Origin: JAVBPP01 sp031549535
GTDB taxonomy: Bacteria > Bacillota > Clostridia > Oscillospirales > Acutalibacteraceae
Direction: 5' to 3'
DNA length: 34,047 nt
NCBI GenBank assembly: GCA_031549535.1
Contig: JAVBPP010000054.1
Coordinates: forward strand, 1 to 34,047
Under the pieces are notes generated by a model that saw nothing but the letters and a program-made list of their open reading frames with translations, ran no database searches and was not told the DNA's origin. This document shows positions 8,936 through 17,660 of this stretch, piece by piece; positions within the stretch are counted from its first letter, which is position 1, and each line of letters opens with the position of its first letter. The position numbers and the translations under genes are program-made.

Positions 8936-9493
8936 ATGATAAAACTGTTCAAAAAAATTGGCGGTTGGAACATTGTTCTATTTTTCGCGTTTCTGTTATT
9001 GGCTGCCAGCATAGTGTTGGGTTTGTTTTTACGCAAGGATGCCCCCGCACGTTTTCTGTTCGGCTACAAGCTAGTGAGCGCGGTGGACGGGAACATGGCT
9101 CCGGAGATTCCCAAGGGTGCGCTGCTGGTTGTAAAGCAGGCGGGCTTTGACGAGGTGGGTAAGGACGATAACATCTACTACGCCACCACCGTTACCGCGG
9201 CGGACGGAACAAAAAAAGCAGATAAGTACCTGGTCGGTAAAGTGTTTTTGAAATCAAATGACGGCATTCGCACCCTGTTTACCAGCGAGAACCGGTATGA
9301 CAGCTACCAGCTCACAAGAGATGATGTTAAGGGCAAGGTTGTTACCGTTTTTCATAACGCAAAACTCATTTACATCCCTGTATTCGCATTCCTGACCATA
9401 CTATTCCTTCTGGTGGTTTTCTTCATGCTGAAAGATAACCTTCGCCTCAAGGGCAACAGTGGGAAGGCGCAGAAGAAACCACACAGTTCGTAA
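8936..9493 (+). CDS. SipW/signal-peptidase-like membrane protein lacking the catalytic serine
   Basis: 185 aa, with AAGGAG upstream of the ATG. One N-terminal membrane segment (about 12-32), then RFLFGYKLVSAVDGNMAPEIPKGALLVV, which aligns with the FGY...SMEPxI-xxG box of SipW-type signal peptidases. The serine is Asn53 here (GNMAP in place of xSMEP). The usual THR histidine box is replaced by DKYLVGKV. The late VKGKVV segment and a C-terminal membrane helix (about 143-165) followed by a basic tail are kept, so the fold is probably intact. It opens an operon with two TasA-like proteins and a giant adhesin. I infer a non-catalytic chaperone or docking role for TasA-type precursors. A non-standard active site is possible but less likely. 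Confidence 0.75.
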   Translation: MIKLFKKIGGWNIVLFFAFLLLAASIVLGLFLRKDAPARFLFGYKLVSAVDGNMAPEIPKGALLVVKQAGFDEVGKDDNIYYATTVTAADGTKKADKYLVGKVFLKSNDGIRTLFTSENRYDSYQLTRDDVKGKVVTVFHNAKLIYIPVFAFLTILFLLVVFFMLKDNLRLKGNSGKAQKKPHSS

Positions 9494-9544
9494 TACCGAC
9501 ATTCCCGGGCAGGGGAAAGCATCAGTTTATTTTGGAGGAATAAC

Positions 9545-10168
9545 ATGATGAAGCAGGCATTCACTAAGATTATGACACTGGTCTTTTGTCTCACCATGAC
9601 ATTACTGATTAGCGTCACCAGCGCATGGTCGCTGCTTTCAGACAATGATACCGACGCGGTATCCGGCGCCGCAGGCGATGTGGCGGTTGATTTGGAGGAG
9701 AACTTTGTTCCGGGTGGCCCCACCGGTTCCAACACAACGACAAAAGAATTTTGGGGCATTGCAAGGGGAAACAAGCGCTGCTACATCCGCGCAAAGATTG
9801 TTCCCTCATTTGAGTATCAGGACGAGGCCGGCAATTGGCAGCCTTTCGCGCTCCCGGTCGGTTCCTATACTTATGTTATCAGCGCCGCAACTACAACCCC
9901 CAGTGCGGGCGGTTACTGGATTTTCGGCGGTGGTGTGTATGGCGACTACTACTATTTCAGTAAAATCCTGAATCCGAACGGCCAGACAACCGTGTTTACG
10001 ATTACGGATGTGCAGTGGAAGGACGGCAAGGTTCCGGCGGTTGCGGCAGGCAAGGTCATTCGCTATAAGCTGGATGTCGTAATGGAAGCATCTCAGGCAA
10101 CGCACGAGACTTACAAACAAAACTGGGGCATCCCCTCCCTGCCGACAGGGGTGGAACTACTGCCGTAA
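9545..10168 (+). CDS. Small TasA/camelysin-like fibre protein (class I), paralogue of the 3184-3777 protein
   Basis: 207 aa. The start at 9545 is served by TTTGGAGGAATAAC; the next codon is also ATG. The signal helix ends VTSAWS, followed by LLSDNDTDAVSGAAGD, a SipW-type junction. The mature part has GNKRCYIRAKI, YYYFSKIL and the C-terminal signature VMEASQATHETYKQNW...LPTGVELLP, nearly the same as in the 3184-3777 protein. It lies 51 bases after the pseudo-peptidase gene and 44 bases before the next TasA-like gene. I infer that it pairs with the 1891-aa adhesin as its sister pairs with the 1582-aa adhesin. The LPTG near the end has no hydrophobic tail after it, so it is not a sorting signal. 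Confidence 0.85.
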   Translation: MMKQAFTKIMTLVFCLTMTLLISVTSAWSLLSDNDTDAVSGAAGDVAVDLEENFVPGGPTGSNTTTKEFWGIARGNKRCYIRAKIVPSFEYQDEAGNWQPFALPVGSYTYVISAATTTPSAGGYWIFGGGVYGDYYYFSKILNPNGQTTVFTITDVQWKDGKVPAVAAGKVIRYKLDVVMEASQATHETYKQNWGIPSLPTGVELLP

Positions 10169-10212
10169 TATTCGGCAGCCCCAATCGAAAAAAATGATTT
10201 GGAGGATCATTT

Positions 10213-10980
10213 ATGCTGAAACGTCATTTGCCAATTACGATTGTTACCGTGATTGCAATTTTCCTGCTCAGCGCAACGGTCGCGTTTGCCATGTTTACGG
10301 ACACGGGTAAAAAAGCGGTTGCGGGCGCAATCGGAACTGTTAAAATCAGTAACGACTTGAAAATGAAGAACAACAGCGGAACCTGGAGTGATTCCGGTGT
10401 TTCCAACTGGAATCCGGGCGATGTGAACGGGCTGCGTCTGCAGGTGCAAAACTTGGGCAACAAATCTGTTTACACCCGCACCACTTTCTCTATTTTTTGG
10501 GATGAGGTGCCGGATTTGGCGGAAGCAGGCGTGATTTATCTCTATCCCGCAAACATGACGGATAACGAGATTCGCGCGGATATTGCAACCGGGAATCCGA
10601 CAAAAGCAATCAATGTCGGCACAGAGCAGACCTACACAACCTTGACAGGGACGACACGCAAGGGCTTCCGCTTTGTGCTGGACGGTGACGTGCTGGATGG
10701 AACGGGCTTGGGCAAGGAGACAGGGGATGCGAGCGAGCAGAACTACAATGTTCCCGGCGCAGGCACAGGAGCTTCTACGGACGACAGCTTGACAACGATT
10801 GACAACATAGAGTTTAAGCTTGCGTTCAACGCAAACGCGATTTCTACCTACATGGGCAAAAAGTATAAAATTGAAGTTATCACCGAAGCAAGGCAGTATC
10901 GGAACGCAACAAGCGACTGGACAGATGCGGCTATCGTGTTTGAAAGCGTCTACGGCGGCTCCTATGTTGCGGGAAATTGA
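10213..10980 (+). CDS. TasA/camelysin-like fibre subunit (class II)
   Basis: 255 aa, with TTGGAGGATC upstream of the ATG. The signal helix ends TVAFA, followed by MFTDTGKKAVAGAIGTVKIS, the standard SipW-substrate junction (cleavage near residue 28). Landmarks shared with the proteins at 18383 and 23634 are SNWNPGDVN, NKSVYTRTTF and the C-terminal EARQYRNATSDW. In TasA and camelysin such proteins leave the cell by Sec, are cut by SipW and form extracellular fibres by donor-strand exchange; that role is inferred here. It sits 19 bases before the 1891-aa adhesin, with no terminator between. Confidence 0.87.
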   Translation: MLKRHLPITIVTVIAIFLLSATVAFAMFTDTGKKAVAGAIGTVKISNDLKMKNNSGTWSDSGVSNWNPGDVNGLRLQVQNLGNKSVYTRTTFSIFWDEVPDLAEAGVIYLYPANMTDNEIRADIATGNPTKAINVGTEQTYTTLTGTTRKGFRFVLDGDVLDGTGLGKETGDASEQNYNVPGAGTGASTDDSLTTIDNIEFKLAFNANAISTYMGKKYKIEVITEARQYRNATSDWTDAAIVFESVYGGSYVAGN

Positions 10981-10999
10981 TTAGGAAAGGGGAATTCAA

Positions 11000-13900
11000 A
11001 TGAAACTGTTTGCCAAAAAACTTGAGAAACGCACAGTTATCGGCTTGTGCTCCGTCGCGGGCCTCTTCCTCGCCCTAATTGCGTTCTGTTGCGTGCTTCT
11101 CTTCACCATCACGCCAACGAAGGCGGCGACTGATGGCAAGGTTTACGGCTATATCGGTTCAAACAACGATTATTACCACTTTAATCTGCGCGATAAAAAC
11201 AGCTCCTCGGCAGAGGTGTTCGGCACATACTGTGTCCATTTGGGCACTGCGCTGAACAGCGCCACGAACTATGTCCGCTATTACAGCACAGGTGGCGCGG
11301 CGGATACCAACCAGATTTGGACTCTGATGCGTTTTTCCTCTGAGTCAACGCTTGCCGGAATCCGCAACATTATGGCGGAGAACAGGCTGACCTATGTCGG
11401 AACGGCGCCCTCCTCGGCGCGGGCTGCGGAACGTTTCCCGGCGGCGTCTCAATCCAAAACTCTCGGCATGCGTATTACGCAGGACTTGGTTTGGACACGT
11501 GAGACCATGGATAGACCGGATTTGTATCCCGATCCGCCCAGCAAGGGGTATTATTCTTTCACACAGGCGGAGAAGGACTATTTCTTTGATTCCGGCCTCT
11601 ATTTCGGCCAGTCCGGCCAGCCGGTTATTAACACAACAACCGGGCAGACCAACGGCTCTCTTGCCGCGGGCCCCTTTAAAATTGACTGGTCCGCAGGTTC
11701 GGCCACCGCGATCAAGCGTTTGAATAACGACGGCCCGAATAAGGACAAAGGCCCCTGGCTCACCTATCCGAAAAACAGCACCTACCGTGTAACCTCGGAT
11801 ATCAACGGGTTGAATGAAATTGCTCAGTTCAGAATGGGCACAACCTTCTATGTTCAATTGACAACGCCAAACCCGGTGAAAATTACGTTTTCTCTGGTGA
11901 ATCCGATGATTACCAGCCTGAAGGAAGAAAACCTGTTCTACTATTCCGGTAAGCAGGAACAGTATAACCTAAAGTATAACTTCTTCACCGGCAATTTTGA
12001 AGTCAAAGTTGGTAAGGACAGTCCTCCCCCTGAGGATCCGCAGCCCCTGCCGATTCCCACCCCTGTTATCACAAAGTATGTAACGGCTTATAACGGCAGC
12101 ATCAACGGTGACTATAAAAAGCACGTTGACCTTTCCCCGGATAGCAAGGGTCTGTTTAAAATGACCATCACCTGCACCAATGACGGCGGCTTGGATTTAA
12201 TTTTCCTGGAGAAGCCGCAGGGCGTTGGTACGGTTGCTGACCCGATTCGCATTTATTCCACCAGCCAGCTGGCTGAAATCGGCAGAAGCGCACAGTCCAT
12301 GAAGCTGCATTATAAATTGATGAACTCCATTGACTTGACTTCCCATATTACCCAGCGCGGCGGAATCTGGCAGCCCATCGGCTCCGAGACGCCCGGCAGG
12401 CCGGACTTTTCCGGCAGCCTTGTGGGCAGCACCTCCGGTTCCGCGAGGCCTTACATCAAGGGTCTTTCCATGGTCTCCTCCGCGAAAGAACTGGGTCTGT
12501 TCCTTTCCAATGCCGGAACAATTTCCGACATCGTGATTGATGCTCCGAACATCAACTCTTCCAGCATTGATTATATCCATGTTGGGGCGGTTGCGGCGAA
12601 TATGACAGGTGGCACAATCAAGAATGTCGCAGTCATCAACGGCACATTGAACACCGTTTCCACAGCATCCTCAAATGATTCCGGCGGCGCAAGCTTTAAG
12701 GCGGTCGGCGGCATCGTGGGTTCCCTGCGCGGCGGCGTTGTGGACGGTTGTACCGTACGTATTCCGAGCGGCGTGCAAGGCTATGGCCAGACATTTACCG
12801 GCAGTGCCACAGCGGCAGGCATTGTGGAGAACTCCGATGGCTTAGGCGGTATTGCCGGCGCGACTGTCGATGCTACGATTAAAAACTGCGTAGTTTCTGC
12901 AACGCCTCTGGGCAAGAAAGACAGCGGCGGAACCGTTGTCTCATTGAGAAACCTTGCCGGCATCACGGGCGCGGCGCGCTATTCCACCATTGACAACTGT
13001 TATGTCGGTGACGGAACTACATTGCTCATGCGCAAAGAGTCCAGCTACTGCTCCGGCATCGTGGGCAGGGGCATAGGCCTCACAATTAACAAATGTACCG
13101 TTTCCAATGTTGATATAGCCGGAACGGCGTATTCAACGAACTGGTTAGGCGGTATTTTAAGCGGAAGCTTCGGCGGCACGACTCTTGCGCCGACGACCAT
13201 AACAAAGTGTTCTTATACGGGTAATATTACCGGCGGCATTTGTTTGGGCGGCATGGTTGGATATTCTACAGCTGCGACCCCGGTATTTATCAAAGAGTGC
13301 AAATCAAGCGGATCCATCTATGGCTATTATACCTCTACGGGCAACACAAACTCTGGAGGCGGTATGGCAGGCCGTTTGAACGGCGGTGCTCAAGACTGCT
13401 GGTCCAACATGACGATTCAAAACGTTGACGTCGGCGGTATCGCGGGTCAATTTGTTCCCACTTATGTAGATGGGCAGCAGTGCGACATCCTGCGTTGCTT
13501 CTATACAGGAACACTTACTTCATATCAGCAGCATTCTTCTTTCCAAAAGGATACACAGGCCTCCGGCGGTATCGCGGGCTGGGTCAGCAACGCAAACGGC
13601 TATATCAGGGATTGTGTTGTTGCCAACGCTACCATTAACAATGCCTACAAGGGAACGCCGGATACAGCAAACAAAGAAACCCTGTACTACACCCAAATCG
13701 GTAGAATCAACGGAGACTCAAACGGCGGTCTCCTTGACAACAACAAAGCTTACAATGTAACGCTTCGGCGCAGCACAAATAACACGAACAATTTCTCGGA
13801 GACTGTATGGCCTACAAGCAACGCAAGCGGTAAGGACGGCGCGGATATCAGCGCCGCGGCGGTAACGACCCAGAGCACCTACACCAACTGGAACTTCAGT

Positions 13901-16675
13901 AGCATTTGGCAAATGGGCGGCTCCGGACCGGTGCTGCGCAATGCGGGCGCAACAGTGGGTTACACCGCGCCGACACAGACGAGCGACGCGACCCGCTACG
14001 GTGCAGTTGGCGCAATTGTTTACGACTATTACGCGACAGAAACACTGGACGGTTCCCCTTTGACAAAAAGCTTCTTAACTCCGGCAAATTACCTCAACGC
14101 CAGCTTGAATCCGCTGGGCACAGCATCAGCTCCGTTCTTTACCAACATCCCGAGCAAGAACGGTACCTATACCTTCTATTACAGAACAGATCCGCTGCCG
14201 GTGGGTCACTATCCCAACGTAGTTTCCCTGCGCCCCGGCAATGATGACGATGCGGATATCACCGTTACAGATACACCGGACAGCATTGGTCTGCGCATCC
14301 TAAAATACAGTGAATCCACCCTGCAGGAACTCAACGGTGCAACCTTCTCGCTGTATAAGTATGCAAGCACCAGTTGGACATCAACGGCAACACCGGTGCA
14401 ATCCAACTTCTCCGTCATCATGAACACAACGAATAATGACGGTTATGTTGTGAACGGCTTAACAGACGGGTATTACCGCTTGGATGAGACGAATGTGGTG
14501 CCGAACCACCAGGATAACAGGGGCAATCCCTATTACATCATTGTCAACGGCACGAGCGCAACGGTTTACCGCAACACCAATTACCTCAACGGCGAAAGCC
14601 TAAGCTTTACCGGTGGCACAGTGAACCTGTTTGACGTCCCCGTCGTCAACATGCCGGTGGATCCCAGCACGAAGCAGTTGCAGATTGAAAAGTATAAGCC
14701 GGACGGCAGCACCAAGGCACTCAACTCCGAGTTCACCGTCTGGGCGCATCCGGACAATACCTTCAGCCAGACTCAGAAGGTGCTGCAGGGCGTTATCATG
14801 CCCACGGATACGGACTTTAGCTACATTGATTTGCCCATCGGCTTCTACACCATGCAAGAGACCAAGGCGGCGGATGATTGTAACCTTGATTCGGCCACCT
14901 ACTACATCACGGTTACAGCTGCCAACATCACGGTTGAGGATCGCCACGCGGCAACGGATCCGCTTAAGCCGGTCTTTGTGCCCGCAGGCACCTCCAGCGG
15001 CAGCGGTTCAAGCTATAAAACAGTGGCAACGCATAGCGCCAAGATTCTCCTAAAGGCAAAGAACGAGGAGACAAAGTATAAACTGGTTGTAGAAAAATGG
15101 AATGAGGACGGCACAATTAAGTTGGATAAAGTCGCCGTGTTCTCCGTGAAGAAAGCATCCACTTCCAGTTTTGCCGCGCCGTATACCAATGTAGGCACTG
15201 TCACATGCAACGATCCCGCAACCAATTATATCGAGTTGCCTGTGGGCTACTATATCATGACAGAGACCCAGGCACCGGACTATTACAAGCTGGATTCCAC
15301 GGAATACTGGATAACGGTGAGCTCTGCCGGAATCACTGTGGTAGATAAGCACGACACAAGCGACAAGGTGCCGTATATAAGCGGCGTGCAAGACTTGCGC
15401 GCAACAGTGACGCATGTTGCGGCCAACGACCCTAACCCGGCTTACACACTCATAAAGGCGAAAAATAAATTGTGTGAGTCCGATTTAAAGGTTGAAAAGT
15501 ATGCGCCGAACGGCACAACAGCAGTCAAAGCAACCTTTGAACTCACCAAACAGGGTGACGCAAGCTTTGTCAAAACCTTGGATACGGATTCAACAACAAC
15601 AACCATTCCCGATTCCATCACCCTAACCCCCGGCACCTATTATTTGAAAGAAACCAGTGTGCAGGTCGGGTATGAAAAGGATGAAACACCGTATACCATT
15701 GTGGTCACAAACACCATCTCCGTGTCCGGCGGTCCCGCGGCTCCGATTAACGCGGTGTATGTGGGCAACGCAACAGCATCGGTGGTTGTGAAGGCGAAGA
15801 ACAATATGAGCTCTGAGATGACCGTGAAAAAGGTGGATGAAAAGGGTAACCCGCTCAACGGGGCGGAATTCCAGGTGGATAAATATGCCGGCCCCGGCTA
15901 CACCGGAACGCTTACGAACAAAGGCAAAATCACCATTACTACAGGCGGCAGCGGTTCCATGCTTCTGGAGGATGGCTATTACAAGGTTACGGAAATCAAG
16001 GCTCCGGATAACTATGAGCTGGATTCCACGCCCTATAATGTGACGGTTGCAGACGGCAAATTCACAGCAGCCACCGATACACATGAGAGCATTGACCCGC
16101 GTAAGGCAACGATTACGGGCCTAAACACCAATAAACTGACCATAACTGCCGTCAACATCGAAACCCCGGACGACACCAAGGTCAGCATCAAAAAGGTGCT
16201 GGTCAACCAGGCAGGCAATGAGCCGACAGCGGAGGATTACAAGAAGGCAGGAATCACCTACGATCCGAATTGGAAGTTCTGCTTCGAGTTGATTCGCGTC
16301 AACGATGACGGAAGCCTTCACAGCTCCGGCGACAAGTTCACCATGTGGGTGAAGAAGGATGAAACCAGAACCATCACCGGCATCCCCTACGGCAAATACC
16401 TTGTTGTGGAAACGGTGCATCCTCACTCCGAATTTGTCCAGTTTGAAAAGCTCAGCGCCAACGCTTACGCCAACTTGCTGACGCAAAGCAATAAATACTA
16501 CATCACCTTGACACAGGACAGCGCAACAACGGCGAAGGAACATGCGGAAATTTCCATCCTTTGTAAAAACAAGATTGTACCCGACCACTTTGAGGATGAG
16601 GATGGCGAGGAGAACATCTTTAAGCCCAGTAACATCGCCGCAACTACCACCCGCTACACGGTTCCGACTCCGTAA
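11000..16675 (+). CDS. Giant thioester-domain adhesin with GLUG beta-helix and five SpaA-like domains, no LPXTG
   Basis: 1891 aa, with AGGAAAGGGG upstream of the ATG. Signal peptide: residues 1-43, ending PTKAA. Thioester domain: Cys78 in GTYCVHLG and Gln161 in ITQDLVW, the pair expected for an internal thioester. Residues about 407-983 are a GLUG-rich region (many GGI and GGM repeats), likely a beta-helix stalk. Five SpaA-like domains begin near 1095, 1225, 1359, 1493 and 1604, each opening with an (I/V)xKY or KW strand; several close with an ETKA- or ETQAPD-type box whose Glu would serve an isopeptide bond. A final domain from about 1726 also occurs in the 1582-aa paralogue. The chain ends TRYTVPTP, without LPXTG, membrane helix or basic tail. 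It is the last gene of the 8936-16675 operon. I infer attachment to the co-encoded TasA-like fibres. Confidence 0.88.
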   Translation: MKLFAKKLEKRTVIGLCSVAGLFLALIAFCCVLLFTITPTKAATDGKVYGYIGSNNDYYHFNLRDKNSSSAEVFGTYCVHLGTALNSATNYVRYYSTGGAADTNQIWTLMRFSSESTLAGIRNIMAENRLTYVGTAPSSARAAERFPAASQSKTLGMRITQDLVWTRETMDRPDLYPDPPSKGYYSFTQAEKDYFFDSGLYFGQSGQPVINTTTGQTNGSLAAGPFKIDWSAGSATAIKRLNNDGPNKDKGPWLTYPKNSTYRVTSDINGLNEIAQFRMGTTFYVQLTTPNPVKITFSLVNPMITSLKEENLFYYSGKQEQYNLKYNFFTGNFEVKVGKDSPPPEDPQPLPIPTPVITKYVTAYNGSINGDYKKHVDLSPDSKGLFKMTITCTNDGGLDLIFLEKPQGVGTVADPIRIYSTSQLAEIGRSAQSMKLHYKLMNSIDLTSHITQRGGIWQPIGSETPGRPDFSGSLVGSTSGSARPYIKGLSMVSSAKELGLFLSNAGTISDIVIDAPNINSSSIDYIHVGAVAANMTGGTIKNVAVINGTLNTVSTASSNDSGGASFKAVGGIVGSLRGGVVDGCTVRIPSGVQGYGQTFTGSATAAGIVENSDGLGGIAGATVDATIKNCVVSATPLGKKDSGGTVVSLRNLAGITGAARYSTIDNCYVGDGTTLLMRKESSYCSGIVGRGIGLTINKCTVSNVDIAGTAYSTNWLGGILSGSFGGTTLAPTTITKCSYTGNITGGICLGGMVGYSTAATPVFIKECKSSGSIYGYYTSTGNTNSGGGMAGRLNGGAQDCWSNMTIQNVDVGGIAGQFVPTYVDGQQCDILRCFYTGTLTSYQQHSSFQKDTQASGGIAGWVSNANGYIRDCVVANATINNAYKGTPDTANKETLYYTQIGRINGDSNGGLLDNNKAYNVTLRRSTNNTNNFSETVWPTSNASGKDGADISAAAVTTQSTYTNWNFSSIWQMGGSGPVLRNAGATVGYTAPTQTSDATRYGAVGAIVYDYYATETLDGSPLTKSFLTPANYLNASLNPLGTASAPFFTNIPSKNGTYTFYYRTDPLPVGHYPNVVSLRPGNDDDADITVTDTPDSIGLRILKYSESTLQELNGATFSLYKYASTSWTSTATPVQSNFSVIMNTTNNDGYVVNGLTDGYYRLDETNVVPNHQDNRGNPYYIIVNGTSATVYRNTNYLNGESLSFTGGTVNLFDVPVVNMPVDPSTKQLQIEKYKPDGSTKALNSEFTVWAHPDNTFSQTQKVLQGVIMPTDTDFSYIDLPIGFYTMQETKAADDCNLDSATYYITVTAANITVEDRHAATDPLKPVFVPAGTSSGSGSSYKTVATHSAKILLKAKNEETKYKLVVEKWNEDGTIKLDKVAVFSVKKASTSSFAAPYTNVGTVTCNDPATNYIELPVGYYIMTETQAPDYYKLDSTEYWITVSSAGITVVDKHDTSDKVPYISGVQDLRATVTHVAANDPNPAYTLIKAKNKLCESDLKVEKYAPNGTTAVKATFELTKQGDASFVKTLDTDSTTTTIPDSITLTPGTYYLKETSVQVGYEKDETPYTIVVTNTISVSGGPAAPINAVYVGNATASVVVKAKNNMSSEMTVKKVDEKGNPLNGAEFQVDKYAGPGYTGTLTNKGKITITTGGSGSMLLEDGYYKVTEIKAPDNYELDSTPYNVTVADGKFTAATDTHESIDPRKATITGLNTNKLTITAVNIETPDDTKVSIKKVLVNQAGNEPTAEDYKKAGITYDPNWKFCFELIRVNDDGSLHSSGDKFTMWVKKDETRTITGIPYGKYLVVETVHPHSEFVQFEKLSANAYANLLTQSNKYYITLTQDSATTAKEHAEISILCKNKIVPDHFEDEDGEENIFKPSNIAATTTRYTVPTP

Positions 16676-16690
16676 AGAAACGTGCAAATT

Positions 16691-16738
16691 CCAGGGGCTG
16701 TATCACGATGCAAATCGTGAGCAGCCCCTGGTTTTTTT
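16691..16738 (+). terminator. Intrinsic terminator of the 8936-16675 operon
   Basis: CCAGGGGCTG pairs with CAGCCCCTGG, and inside it TCACGAT pairs with ATCGTGA around GCAA; seven T follow (16732-16738). The T tract runs straight into MITE-like copy B. Confidence 0.92.
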
Positions 16739-16776
16739 GCAGATTTTTTATCTACGCTTTTTTTGGTGATTGGTAT
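16732..16776 (+). repeat. MITE-like element, copy B (one half only)
   Basis: The bases TTTTTTGCAG, ATTTTTTATCTACGC and the end ATTGGTAT match the right half of copies A (reversed) and D. The left half is replaced by the terminator stem, and the join lies in the T tract. Confidence 0.75.
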
Positions 16777-16896
16777 AACGACCCGCGGAAACACCAAACT
16801 TAATACAGTAAAATCTTATAGAATCCTAAATTTCTTTACAGGAATCTTTCAGATGATTAAATGAGCGTAATGTTTCTTAAATAAGCCTCGGTTTCC

Positions 16897-16925
16897 TTGA
16901 CTTGGCGGGGGATTGCTCGTAACAT
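16897..16925 (+). promoter_or_regulatory. Sigma-A-type promoter for the 16953-19165 operon
   Basis: TTGACT (16897-16902), 17-base spacer, TAACAT (16920-16925). TGTTTCTTAA (16871-16880) lies 16 bases before the -35, as at 8831 and 23377. The leader to the first gene is only about 20-30 bases. The 16777-16896 stretch holds nothing else recognised. Confidence 0.65.
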
Positions 16926-16952
16926 GGAAAGCGTAAAATTGACGAAATTTGT

Positions 16953-17576
16953 GTGGGTATTATGGACATCAGTAGGTTTTTGAATTCCATACTTCAAAAA
17001 CTCACGGGTCGCCCGGAGGGGCAGACCCGTGATGTCTCACGTGCGGAATTGGTGAAAGAAAAGCTGGTTTATCTCATCGAATCGCGCGAGGAACTCAAAC
17101 GCAAAAATGAACTCATGGAAAAGCAATTGGAAACAATACGAACGGAGCACGAGACGGAAATGACGAATTTTGATTTGTTGGATAAAGTGATTACCCAGGA
17201 AAAGCGCATCGATGAGCTGGAGCAGCGTCTGTTGGAGCTTGCCAATCAGGCGCAGCATAATAAACCCATGCAGGCCATCAAAAAGCGCGGTAAGGATTTA
17301 TTTACGCAACTGATGAATGACGAAGAAATGTTCCCGTTTATGCGAGAGCAGGATGATTTTTTGCAAACCCTGCAGGAAAACACGGTTCCCGAGCAGCGCG
17401 GGCCTGCGGATGCCGGGTATGTGCCCCCTGTGCAGCTAACCCCACAGCAGCCGCTTAACGAGCCCTCGTTTTTTGTAACCAGGCCGCCCGCGGAGCAGTT
17501 GTTGCAGTCTGCCTCGGCGGAAAATCATGCTTTTGACGACCTGGCGGATTTGCAAGCAATGTTTATGAAGTTTTAA
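16953..17576 (+). CDS. Cytoplasmic coiled-coil protein, first gene of the SipW operon
   Basis: 207 aa if the GTG at 16953 is used; the ATG at 16962 (204 aa, MDISRFLNS) is equally plausible, and neither has a clear Shine-Dalgarno. No signal peptide. Residues about 30-100 form a charged heptad-type coiled coil, including KRKNELMEKQLETI and EKRIDELEQRLLEL. A linker rich in Pro and Gln follows (about 130-185), then a short acidic-aromatic end, FDDLADLQAMFMKF. That layout (disordered Pro/Gln stretch closed by an Asp-Phe motif) echoes the cytoplasmic tail of the 26442-28502 membrane protein. It precedes the SipW gene by 84 bases, a gap that holds MITE-like copy C. Function unknown; a scaffold that gathers the signal peptidases is my inference. 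Confidence 0.75.
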   Translation: MGIMDISRFLNSILQKLTGRPEGQTRDVSRAELVKEKLVYLIESREELKRKNELMEKQLETIRTEHETEMTNFDLLDKVITQEKRIDELEQRLLELANQAQHNKPMQAIKKRGKDLFTQLMNDEEMFPFMREQDDFLQTLQENTVPEQRGPADAGYVPPVQLTPQQPLNEPSFFVTRPPAEQLLQSASAENHAFDDLADLQAMFMKF

Positions 17577-17626
17577 TACCAAGCCCAATTAGAAACACCT
17601 TTATTTTTCTTGTTTAGGATTGGTAT
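17576..17626 (+). repeat. MITE-like element, copy C (short, internally deleted)
   Basis: 51 bases bounded by ATACCAAGCC and GGATTGGTAT. CAATTAGAAA inside matches the left end of copy D. Its first base is the last base of the stop codon of the coiled-coil gene, so it occupies the intercistronic gap before SipW. Confidence 0.65.
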
Positions 17627-17660
17627 AACCCCGGAAAAGTTATGAGAGTGAAGGCGAAAC

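Noticed and set aside
10129..10165. LPTG near the end of the class I TasA-like protein as a sortase signal
   Set aside because: No hydrophobic helix or basic tail follows; the paralogue has LPAG at the same place, so it is a family feature.
16923..16982. 19-codon frame MESVKLTKF... before the coiled-coil gene
   Set aside because: It overlaps the -10 box and the next gene in another frame, and has no ribosome site.
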